Below are positions 56,234-64,000 of a stretch of 64,000 nt of DNA, piece after piece. The position numbers and the translations under genes were made by a program. Source of the stretch: Roseateles oligotrophus (lineage in GTDB: Bacteria > Pseudomonadota > Gammaproteobacteria > Burkholderiales > Burkholderiaceae_C); contig NZ_JACHLP010000004.1 of NCBI RefSeq assembly GCF_014204525.1, forward strand, positions 310,001 through 374,000, in the 5' to 3' direction. Position 1 is the first letter of the stretch. Each line of letters opens with the position of its first letter. The notes under the pieces are model-generated. The model saw nothing but the letters and a program-made list of their open reading frames with translations. It searched no databases and was not told where the DNA came from.

Positions 56234-56884
56234 TTAAAGTTTGCGCAAGACGGCGCGCACCGGGGAGGCGCAGGCGCCGGCCAGTTTGAGGGGCAGGGCG
56301 ATCAGCTCGTAATCGCCCTCGGGCACATCGTCCAGCACCAGGTTTTCCAGCACGCGCAGATCCAGCGTTCGCAGCTGCTGATGGCTGTCCAGGCTCTTGC
56401 TGTCCGCCGGGTCCACCGAGGGCGTGTCCAGGCCGATCAGGCGCACGCCCTGGGCCGCCAGCCAGGCCACGGTGGCGGGGGCGTAGGCGCTGAAGTCCGG
56501 ATCCCAGACCTCCTTGGCCTTCTCATTGCAGCGCACCAGCACACGGGCCGGCAGGCCGGCGCCTACCGCATGTTGCAGATGCTCGATCTGGATCAGCGGC
56601 CCGCAACCCAGGGCATGGATGACGCGGCAGGGGCCGAGGTAGGCGTCCAGATCGACCTCGGCCGCGCTGGCACCGTCGGCGGCGTAATGCAGGGGCGCAT
56701 CGGCATGGGCACCCACATGGGGCGACATCGTCAAGGCGCTCAGATTGACGGGGCATGCGGGCGAGAGCCTGGCCGTCCAGCGCAGGGCATAGGGCTCGTC
56801 GCCGGGGAAGATGGGGGATTGGGGCGAAACAAGCGGGGAGATGTCCCAGATTCTCTGGCCGGGGGGCTTGTCGGCAATCGTCAT
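56234..56884 (-). CDS. kynB: Kynurenine formamidase
   Basis: A 216-residue cyclase-family metal hydrolase that removes the formyl group from N-formylkynurenine. The metal-binding motif H-x3-H-x-D is in SPHVGAHADAPLHY. AGGAG lies six bases before the ATG. It is the first gene of the kyn operon. A 9-base inverted repeat at 56899-56930 lies immediately upstream and may control it. Confidence 0.95.
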   Translation of the reverse strand: MTIADKPPGQRIWDISPLVSPQSPIFPGDEPYALRWTARLSPACPVNLSALTMSPHVGAHADAPLHYAADGASAAEVDLDAYLGPCRVIHALGCGPLIQIEHLQHAVGAGLPARVLVRCNEKAKEVWDPDFSAYAPATVAWLAAQGVRLIGLDTPSVDPADSKSLDSHQQLRTLDLRVLENLVLDDVPEGDYELIALPLKLAGACASPVRAVLRKL

Positions 56885-56898
56885 AAATACTCCTGAAA

Positions 56899-56930
56899 CC
56901 GTTCGCGTACCGGGGCCGGGCCGCGAACGG
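56899..56930 (-). promoter_or_regulatory. Inverted repeat just upstream of kynB
   Basis: CCGTTCGCG (56899-56907) and CGCGAACGG (56922-56930) are perfect complements with a 14-base GC-rich spacer. The element ends 15 bases before the kynB start, next to the Shine-Dalgarno, so it could be an operator or an mRNA stem that limits ribosome access. Confidence 0.45.
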
Positions 56931-57050
56931 AGCGCACCTTAGCAAGGCTTGGAGGGGCGTGGTGTCGGTTAATCCCAACAGGGAATCGGCCGCCGCAAAA
57001 AAGCCGCTAGCACCGATTGTTGTGCGGGAAAGTCCCGACCGCAAGGTCTG

Positions 57051-57087
57051 GATAATTTAGTTGACGCCTAAACTATCAAGTCCTAAA
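57051..57087 (+). promoter_or_regulatory. Candidate operator/promoter of the 2-aminobenzoyl-CoA operon
   Basis: A GATAAT -10-like hexamer (57051-57056) overlaps the inverted repeat TTTAG-N7-CTAAA (57056-57072), and CTAAA recurs at 57083-57087. MarR-family repressors bind such short palindromes, and a MarR gene lies in the operon. No good -35 is seen. The start of transcription and the repressor are inferred. Confidence 0.42.
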
Positions 57088-57147
57088 GTGCATCGCAAGG
57101 CCGACACAAAACCCCTGTGCCGCCCGGCGATTGACGGAGATTGATCC

Positions 57148-59502
57148 ATGCGCATCACCTGTATCGGCGGCGGCCCCGCCGGCCTGTATTTCGCCCTGCT
57201 GATGAAGCAGCAGAACCCGGCCCACCAGATCACCGTGCTGGAGCGCAACAAGCCGGGCGACACCTTTGGCTGGGGCGTGGTCTTCTCCGACCAGACCCTG
57301 AGCGCCATGCGCGAGGCCGATGCAAAGACGGCGGATGAAATCCTCACGGCCTTCAACCATTGGGACGATATCGAGGTCCATATCCAGGGCCGCAGCCTGC
57401 GCTCCGGCGGCCATGGCTTTTGCGGCATAGGCCGCATGAAGCTGCTCAATATCCTGCAAGCCCGCTGCGTGGAACTGGGTGTGGATCTGCGTTATGAAGT
57501 CAATGTGGAGGACGACGAAGGCCTGGACGCCGACCTCATCATCGCCTGCGACGGCCTCAATAGCCGTCTGCGCCAGAAGTACGCGGCCAGCTACCAGCCC
57601 GATATCGATCTGCGCCAGAACCGCTTTGTCTGGCTGGGCACGTCTCGTTTGTTCGAGGCCTTTACCTTCGATTTTCAGCGGACCGAGTTCGGTTGGTTTC
57701 AGGCCCATGCCTATCGCTTTGACGCGCATACCTCCACCTTCATCGTCGAGGCGCCCGACGCCGTCTGGCAGGCCGCGGGCCTGGAGGCCATGAGCAAGGA
57801 GGACAGCATCGCCTTCTGCGAAAAGCTTTTTGCCAAGGTGCTGGACGGGCACAAACTGGTGTCCAATGCCGCGCATCTGCGCGGTTCGGCGCAGTGGATA
57901 CGCTTTCCGCGCGTGGTCTGCAAGAACTGGGTGCACCACAACGGCCGGGCCCCGGTGGTGCTGATGGGTGACGCCGCCCACACGGCGCATTTCTCGATTG
58001 GCTCGGGCACCAAGCTGGCCTTCGAGGATGCCATCGCCCTGGCCAAGGACATGGCCACCCACCCCGGCGATCTGCAGGCGGCCCTGGATCACTACCAGGC
58101 TACCCGCTCCATCGAGGTCTTGCGCATCCAGAACGCGGCGCGCAACTCCACCGAGTGGTTTGAGAACGTCGAGCGCCATGCCCGCCTGGCGCCCGAGCAA
58201 TTCGCCTACTCCCTGCTGACCCGCTCCCAGCGCATCTCGCACGAGAACCTGCGCCTGCGGGATGCGAGTTATGTGGCGGCCTTCGAGCAATGGCTGGCGG
58301 CGCAGAGCGGGGTGGCGGCGGCCAAGCCGGTGCCGCCCATGTTCACCCCCTTCAAGCTGCGCGGCCTGGCCCTGAAGAACCGCGTCGTGGTCTCGCCCAT
58401 GGCTCAGTATTCCTGCGAGGACGGCCTGGCCGGCGACTATCACCTGGCGCATCTGGGCGCCCGCGCCCTGGGTGGTGCCGGCCTGGTGTTTGCCGAGATG
58501 ACGGCGCCGTCGCCCGAAGGCCGCATCACCCCCGGCTGCCCCGGCCTCTACACCGAGGCCCAGGCCGCCGCCTGGCGCCGCATCGTGGACTTTGTGCACA
58601 GCCATAGCTCGGCCAAGATCGCCATGCAGCTGGGCCATTCCGGCGCCAAGGGCTCGACCCGGCGGGGCTGGGAGGGCATAGACCAGCCTCTGGAGAGCGG
58701 CAACTGGCCGCTGATCTCGGCCTCCAGCCAGCAGTATCTGGAGGGCCTCAGCCAGGTCTCAAAGGCGATGACGCGGGCCGATATGGACGCCGTGCGGGCC
58801 GACTTCTGCGCGGCCACCGAGCGCGCCGCGGCCGCCGGTTTCGACTGGCTGGAGCTGCACTGCGCCCACGGCTATCTGCTGTCCAGCTTTATCTCGCCGT
58901 TGACGAACCGGCGCGAGGACGAGTACGGCGGCAGCCTGGCGAACCGCCTGCGTTATCCGCTGGAGGTGTTCGTGGCCATGCGTGCGCTGTGGCCGGCCGA
59001 GCGGCCGATGTCGGTGCGCATCTCGGCCCACGACTGGGTGGCGGGCGGCACCACGCCGGAGGATGCGGTGCAGATCGCCCAAGCCTTCAAGGCGGCCGGG
59101 GCGGATCTGATCGATGTCTCCTCCGGCCAGGTCAGCAAGCTGGAAAAGCCGGTCTACGGCCGCATGTGGCAGACGCCGTTCTCGGAAAGCATTCGCAATC
59201 GGGCCGGCATCGCCACCATGGCGGTGGGGGCGATCTCGGAGGCCGACCATGTCAACAGCATCATCGCCGCCGGCCGCGCCGATCTCTGCGCCATCGCCCG
59301 CCCGCATCTGGCCAATCCGGCCTGGACGCTCAGCGAGGCGGCGCGCATCGGCTATGCGGGGCCGCAAGGTTTGGACTGGCCGCGCCAATACCATGCCGGC
59401 AAGCAGCAGATGGAGCGGGAGTTCGAGCGCCAGCGCGCCAGCCAGGCCCAGGCCGGCGGCCCGAGCGCGCTGGAGCAAGCCAATAAGGCGCTGGGTGTAT
59501 GA
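57148..59502 (+). CDS. 2-aminobenzoyl-CoA monooxygenase/reductase
   Basis: A 784-residue two-domain flavoenzyme. The N-terminal part is an FAD monooxygenase: [15 protein letters not shown] binds FAD, and [18 protein letters not shown] is the second FAD motif (about residue 270). From about residue 395 a second, OYE-type FMN domain follows ([38 protein letters not shown]). This fusion occurs in 2-aminobenzoyl-CoA monooxygenase/reductase, which hydroxylates and reduces the aromatic ring, and in the close relative salicylyl-CoA 5-hydroxylase. Anthranilate from kynU and the CoA ligase at 63750 favour the former. It heads the operon. Confidence 0.9.
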   Translation: MRITCIGGGPAGLYFALLMKQQNPAHQITVLERNKPGDTFGWGVVFSDQTLSAMREADAKTADEILTAFNHWDDIEVHIQGRSLRSGGHGFCGIGRMKLLNILQARCVELGVDLRYEVNVEDDEGLDADLIIACDGLNSRLRQKYAASYQPDIDLRQNRFVWLGTSRLFEAFTFDFQRTEFGWFQAHAYRFDAHTSTFIVEAPDAVWQAAGLEAMSKEDSIAFCEKLFAKVLDGHKLVSNAAHLRGSAQWIRFPRVVCKNWVHHNGRAPVVLMGDAAHTAHFSIGSGTKLAFEDAIALAKDMATHPGDLQAALDHYQATRSIEVLRIQNAARNSTEWFENVERHARLAPEQFAYSLLTRSQRISHENLRLRDASYVAAFEQWLAAQSGVAAAKPVPPMFTPFKLRGLALKNRVVVSPMAQYSCEDGLAGDYHLAHLGARALGGAGLVFAEMTAPSPEGRITPGCPGLYTEAQAAAWRRIVDFVHSHSSAKIAMQLGHSGAKGSTRRGWEGIDQPLESGNWPLISASSQQYLEGLSQVSKAMTRADMDAVRADFCAATERAAAAGFDWLELHCAHGYLLSSFISPLTNRREDEYGGSLANRLRYPLEVFVAMRALWPAERPMSVRISAHDWVAGGTTPEDAVQIAQAFKAAGADLIDVSSGQVSKLEKPVYGRMWQTPFSESIRNRAGIATMAVGAISEADHVNSIIAAGRADLCAIARPHLANPAWTLSEAARIGYAGPQGLDWPRQYHAGKQQMEREFERQRASQAQAGGPSALEQANKALGV

Positions 59503-60281
59503 GCGACTGTGTGAGTGAGTTCAAAAGCCTGGCCGGCCTGCATGCCGCCGTCACCGGCGGCGGCAGCGGCATCGGTGCGGCCATCGCCCGCAGCCTGCTG
59601 CAGGCCGGGGCGCGTGTCAGCCTGCTGGGCCGCAATGCCGAGCGCCTGCAAGCCCAGGCCGAGCTGCTGCGCGAGCTGGGCCCGGTGGCGATTCAAATAG
59701 TGGATGTGAGCGATGAGGCCTCGGTGAGCCAGGCCTTCGCGGCGCTTGGCGCCGTCGACATCCTCGTCAACAACGCCGGCCAGGTGCAGACGGCGCCGCT
59801 GCAGCGCACCAGTCTCGCGCTGTGGAACGAGATGCTGGCCGTCAATCTGAGCGGCACCTTTCTGTGCAGCCGCGCGGTCCTGCCCGCCATGCTGGAGCGC
59901 GGTTTTGGTCGCATCATCAATGTGGCCAGTACCGCGGCGCTGACGGGTTACGCCTACGTCGCCGCCTATTGCGCGGCCAAGCATGGGGTGCTGGGTCTGA
60001 GCCGGGCCATGGCCCTGGAGGTGGCCAAGCGCGGCGTGACGGTCAATGCCGTCTGCCCCGGCTATACCGAGACCGACATCATCAGCCGCGCCGTGGACAC
60101 GGTGGTGAGCAAGACCGGCCGTAGCGCCGATGAAGCCCTGGCGGGTTTTGCCGCCAGCAACCCGCAAGGCCGCCTGGTGCAACCCGAGGAGGTGGCCAAC
60201 GCCGTGCTGTGGCTGGCGCAGAAAAGCAGCGCGGCCATGAACGGCCAGGCCATCGCCGTCTGCGGCGGGGAGTTGATGTGA
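59499..60281 (+). CDS. Short-chain dehydrogenase/reductase
   Basis: A 260-residue SDR. The NAD(P)-binding [12 protein letters not shown], the NNAGQVQ motif and the catalytic Tyr-x3-Lys in [11 protein letters not shown] are visible. It overlaps the monooxygenase stop (ATGA) and probably oxidises or reduces a 3-hydroxyacyl-CoA-like intermediate of the 2-aminobenzoyl-CoA route. A repeat copy (60301-60427) lies between it and marR. Confidence 0.9.
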   Translation: MSDCVSEFKSLAGLHAAVTGGGSGIGAAIARSLLQAGARVSLLGRNAERLQAQAELLRELGPVAIQIVDVSDEASVSQAFAALGAVDILVNNAGQVQTAPLQRTSLALWNEMLAVNLSGTFLCSRAVLPAMLERGFGRIINVASTAALTGYAYVAAYCAAKHGVLGLSRAMALEVAKRGVTVNAVCPGYTETDIISRAVDTVVSKTGRSADEALAGFAASNPQGRLVQPEEVANAVLWLAQKSSAAMNGQAIAVCGGELM

Positions 60282-60300
60282 TGCAAAGCATCAGCCCCTC

Positions 60301-60427
60301 GTCCAATCTTGCCTTGCTGAACGCCGGCAAGCCTGGCCGGTCCCCCGGGGGGACGGCGCCGCTGGCGGCGTCGAACCGCCTGCGTCGCCTGTGCGGGCCG
60401 GCTTGGGACGGCCCGGCGCTCGGCCCG
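60301..60427. repeat. Dispersed structured intergenic repeat, copy 3
   Basis: The 35-base 3' core at 60393-60427 differs from copies 1 and 2 at one position. GGTCCCCC-GG-GGGGAC pairs at the front, and the central stem region (around 60358-60385) is present but less perfect. It occupies nearly all of the 171-base gap between the SDR and marR genes. Confidence 0.82.
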
Positions 60428-60452
60428 CAATACCTCAAGGATCGCTGCTGAG

Positions 60453-61028
60453 ATGGACACGCTTGAGTTGGGCCCCGACCTGGAGTCGCGCGTGCAGGGC
60501 CAGGATCAGCAGGCGCATCAGGCGCTCAGGCTGTGGCTGCGCCTGCTCAGCTGCACGACGCGGGTGGAGGGGGTGATACGCAAGCGCCTGGCCCAGGACT
60601 TCGCCACCACCTTGCCGCGCTTTGACCTGCTGGCTCAGCTGGAGCGGCATCCGCAAGGCCTGTCCATGCGTGAGCTGTCCAAACGCCTGATGGTGACGGG
60701 CGGCAATATCACCGGCATCACCGATCAGCTGGAGGCCGAGGGCCTGGTTTTGCGCGCCCTCCATCCCAGCGACCGGCGCAGTTTTTCGGTCAAACTCACG
60801 CCTCTTGGCCGACGCCAGTTCAAACGCATGGCCAGCACGCATGAGCAGTGGGTGCTGGAGCTGCTGGGCGGCTGGTCGGCCGAGCAGCAAGAGCAGGTCC
60901 ATGGCCTGCTGGCTGATCTGAAACAGCATTTGGCGGCCTTGGAGGCGGCGCAGCAGGAGCAGCAGATGTTCAAGCCGTCACTCAAGCCCGCGCCCAAAGC
61001 CCGGACAAGAAGGAAGCAACAAGCATGA
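60453..61028 (+). CDS. MarR family transcriptional regulator
   Basis: A 191-residue winged-helix protein. The DNA-binding core is [40 protein letters not shown], and a wing with [17 protein letters not shown]. The C-terminal 30 residues are Lys/Arg-rich. It lies within the 2-aminobenzoyl-CoA operon and overlaps the hydratase start (ATGA), so it probably controls the operon, with a CoA thioester as a plausible inducer. The site at 57056 is a candidate target. Confidence 0.9.
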   Translation: MDTLELGPDLESRVQGQDQQAHQALRLWLRLLSCTTRVEGVIRKRLAQDFATTLPRFDLLAQLERHPQGLSMRELSKRLMVTGGNITGITDQLEAEGLVLRALHPSDRRSFSVKLTPLGRRQFKRMASTHEQWVLELLGGWSAEQQEQVHGLLADLKQHLAALEAAQQEQQMFKPSLKPAPKARTRRKQQA

Positions 61029-61888
61029 ATACTCCCAGCGGCCGACCCATGGACGCCCATCTGAGCGGCGGCAATCAACGCAGCCTGCAAGGCTTTGCCC
61101 CCCAGCACTTCGCCTGGGAACAGCGCGGCGCGGTGGGCCTGATCACGCTGAACCGGCCCGAGCGCAAGAACCCGCTGACCTTCGACAGCTATGCCGAGCT
61201 GCGCGATCTGTTCCGCACGCTTGGGCTGGTGGACGAGGTGCGCGCCATCGTCGTGCAGGGCGCGGGCGGCAATTTCTGCTCCGGCGGCGATGTGCACGAG
61301 ATCATCGGCCCCCTGACCCAGATGAGCATGCCCGATCTGCTGGCCTTCACCCGCATGACGGGCGATCTGGTCAAGGCGATACGGGCCTGCCCGCAGCCGG
61401 TAATTTCTTCCATCGACGGCGTCTGCGCCGGTGCCGGCGCCATCATCGCCATGGCCTCGGACCTGCGCGTGGGCACGGCCCGCAGCAAGACGGCGTTTTT
61501 GTTCACCCGCGTCGGCCTGGCCGGCTGCGATATGGGGGCTTGCTCCATCTTGCCCCGCATCATCGGCCAGGGCCGCGCCTCCGATCTGCTTTACAGCGGC
61601 CGCAGCCTGGGCGGCGAGGAGGCCCTGGCCTGGGGTTTTCTGAACCGCCTGGTCGAGCCCGAGGCGGTGCTGGAGAGCAGCGTGCAATGGGCGCAGGAGA
61701 TCGCCGCCGGCCCCAGCTTCGGCCACGCCATGACCAAGAAGATGCTGCATCAGGAATGGGCCATGGGGGTGGACGAGGCCATCGAGTCCGAAGCCCAGGC
61801 GCAAGCCATCTGCATGATGACCCAGGACTTCCACCGCGCCTACCACGCCTTTGTGGCCAAGCAGCGGCCCGAGTTCCAAGGAGATTGA
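61025..61888 (+). CDS. Enoyl-CoA hydratase family protein
   Basis: A 287-residue crotonase-fold enzyme. The oxyanion-hole segment [17 protein letters not shown] and the second backbone motif [19 protein letters not shown] are present, with the catalytic-loop region [15 protein letters not shown] 30-residue N-terminal extension precedes the domain. It overlaps marR and is followed three bases later by the acyl-CoA dehydrogenase, a beta-oxidation-type pair in the anthranilate-CoA pathway. Confidence 0.92.
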   Translation: MNTPSGRPMDAHLSGGNQRSLQGFAPQHFAWEQRGAVGLITLNRPERKNPLTFDSYAELRDLFRTLGLVDEVRAIVVQGAGGNFCSGGDVHEIIGPLTQMSMPDLLAFTRMTGDLVKAIRACPQPVISSIDGVCAGAGAIIAMASDLRVGTARSKTAFLFTRVGLAGCDMGACSILPRIIGQGRASDLLYSGRSLGGEEALAWGFLNRLVEPEAVLESSVQWAQEIAAGPSFGHAMTKKMLHQEWAMGVDEAIESEAQAQAICMMTQDFHRAYHAFVAKQRPEFQGD

Positions 61889-61891
61889 GCG

Positions 61892-63046
<1,155 letters not shown>

Positions 63047-63094
63047 GTGCGGTCTGTGAATTTGACGATGTGCGTTTGCCCAGGCCCATGCCGG

Positions 63095-63700
63095 GATTGC
63101 GGCCCGGCAGCCGCCTCACTTTCTTTGCTTCGCCAAAGAAAGTAAGCAAAGAAAGGCGACCCAGATGTCTGGCCCCTGCGGGGTTCGTTGCGGTGCTCAA
63201 ATTCCAGGGCTCGCGCAGAACTCACTTCGCTCGCTGGCGCTCGCTGCGTTCAGACAGCCGCGCGAAGCTAGAAGTTGAGGGCGCTGACGCGCCTGCCCTG
63301 GAATTTTCCGCTCCTCACCCAGACATATGGGACCGAACCCCGTCACGGCTCGCTGCGCGTCGCCTCGGTCAACAGCCGAACTGGCGTTCAGCGCGAAGCG
63401 CTGACACCTATCGAGGCGACGCGCAGCGAGCCGTGACCGAATTCCCCGTGTTGCCTGGGCGAGGAACGCAGAATTTGTCGGGCGTCGCGAAGCGACTTCC
63501 AGCACTGACTTCGCGCCCCTTGTTTGAGCGAAGTGAGCAAAGCGAACGAAGCGAGTTGGGCGCGGCCCGGCAAATTCGAGTACCGCAGCGGACCCCGCAG
63601 GGGCCAGGCATTCGGGGCGCTTTCTTTGCCTCCTTTCTTGTGCGCACAAGAAAGGAGGTCGCCCGCCGGGGCGAATTCCCGGCTGGGCCTGCCAAAGGTA
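63095..63700. repeat. Large nested inverted-repeat block, no gene
   Basis: Concentric self-complementary arms fill this gap between the dehydrogenase and ligase genes: 63169-63203 with 63572-63607 (imperfect), 63221-63232 with 63526-63537 (12 of 12) and 63342-63367 with 63412-63437 (26 of 26), around an inner 7-base-pair hairpin at 63388-63404. The outer parts are hairpins made from AAAGAAAG-type sequence: 63118-63143 or 63119-63155, and a 30-base perfect palindrome at 63629-63658. The open frames inside are byproducts of the symmetry and have no gene-like start. Confidence 0.86.
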
Positions 63701-63749
63701 TCCCAACTCATTTTGGTCAGCCAACTATTCAAAGACTGGGGCATGCGCC

Positions 63750-64000
63750 ATGACCTACACCGCCCATCTCGACACCTTCGCCCGCGACAGCCTGCCACCG
63801 CCCGAGCAGTGGCCCGAGCTGATCTTCGAGCTGCCGGAGCTGCAATTCCCCGAGCGCCTGAACTGCGCCAGCGAGCTGCTGGACGCCTGGGTGGCGAGCG
63901 GGCAGGGCGATCGCCTGTGCATCCAGGGTGTCGATGTGAGCTGGACTTATGCGCAGCTGCAGGCCCAGGCTAACGCCATCGCCCATGTGCTGGTCGAGGA
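63750..64000 (+). CDS. 2-aminobenzoate-CoA ligase, N-terminal part (cut by window edge)
   Basis: The first 83 residues of an AMP-binding acyl-CoA synthetase are present; the gene runs off the right edge. MTYTAHLDTFARDSLPP, LPELQFPERLNCASELLD and the start of an ANL domain (VSWTYAQLQAQANAIAHVL) resemble 2-aminobenzoate- and benzoate-CoA ligases. It would activate anthranilate, feeding the monooxygenase/reductase at 57148. The catalytic motifs lie beyond the window, so substrate specificity rests on context. Confidence 0.85.
   Translation, partial: MTYTAHLDTFARDSLPPPEQWPELIFELPELQFPERLNCASELLDAWVASGQGDRLCIQGVDVSWTYAQLQAQANAIAHVLVE

Noticed and set aside
42960-60430. CRISPR array from repeated GC-rich units
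   Set aside because: Only three copies, kilobases apart or unevenly spaced, with internal palindromes and no spacers or cas genes.
63060-63749. Several overlapping open frames on both strands in the nested-repeat block
   Set aside because: Their similar sequences come from the inverted symmetry; none has a ribosome-binding site or domain.

Overview
The window is high-GC, tightly packed bacterial chromosome with many ATGA stop/start overlaps. The gene content (red-type form I RuBisCO with CbbX and CbbR, cobalamin genes under B12 riboswitches, kynurenine genes beside a 2-aminobenzoyl-CoA cluster, a PEP-CTERM protein) suggests a betaproteobacterium of the order Burkholderiales, perhaps a Roseateles/Rubrivivax-like lineage. 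That placement is inference from gene content; there is no rRNA gene here to confirm it.

Layout. 1-5035: a Calvin-cycle operon on the minus strand (cbbL-cbbS-cbbX-cbbY-fbp, the last cut by the window edge) with divergent cbbR. 5093-12159: a GNAT enzyme, a lytic transglycosylase, yicC, a Ser/Thr kinase and PP2C phosphatase pair, rph, rdgB and hemW. 12188-14220: tRNA-Ser(CGA) with promoter and terminator, then a chemoreceptor gene with a sigma-28-like promoter. 14240-18480: serS, ispH, an SlpA-type FKBP, radC and an Smr-domain gene. 18477-25277: an operon of diguanylate cyclase, MinD-like ATPase and truncated haemoglobin, divergent from cheR-cheD-cheB, then an EAL-CBS-GGDEF protein. 25328-27927: a copper-type two-component system and a CzcE-like periplasmic protein that share a palindromic operator. 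28055-43468: two B12-riboswitch units. The first carries a CbiM-like transporter and the corrin-ring genes (cobM, cbiX, cobH, cbiD, cobL, cobI, cbiG, and a cbiG-C/cobJ fusion). The second carries two TonB-dependent receptors, a PepSY membrane protein and a thioredoxin-like ferredoxin. 43594-54029: a small unknown gene, a LytS/LytR pair, a beta-barrel-like protein, a PEP-CTERM protein, azoR with its LysR neighbour, an Xaa-Pro aminopeptidase and a large PAS sensor kinase. 54074-64000: kynB-kynU-kynA on the minus strand, divergent from a 2-aminobenzoyl-CoA operon (monooxygenase/reductase, SDR, MarR, enoyl-CoA hydratase, acyl-CoA dehydrogenase, and the start of the CoA ligase).

How the parts work together. 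Tryptophan is opened by KynA and processed by KynB and KynU to anthranilate; the right-hand cluster would activate anthranilate to its CoA thioester, dearomatise it and take it through beta-oxidation-like steps. The cobalamin cluster is of the early-cobalt-insertion (CbiX/CbiD/CbiG) type, and cobalt or corrinoid uptake is placed under the same riboswitch ligand. Several c-di-GMP and chemotaxis genes sit together at 18.5-25.3 kb.

Non-coding structure is a strong point of this window: three copies of a dispersed intergenic repeat whose central stem changes sequence but keeps its pairing (about 42975, 43861 and 60301), and a roughly 600-base nested inverted-repeat block (63095-63700) with no convincing gene. 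I found no CRISPR array, insertion sequence, integrase or rRNA.
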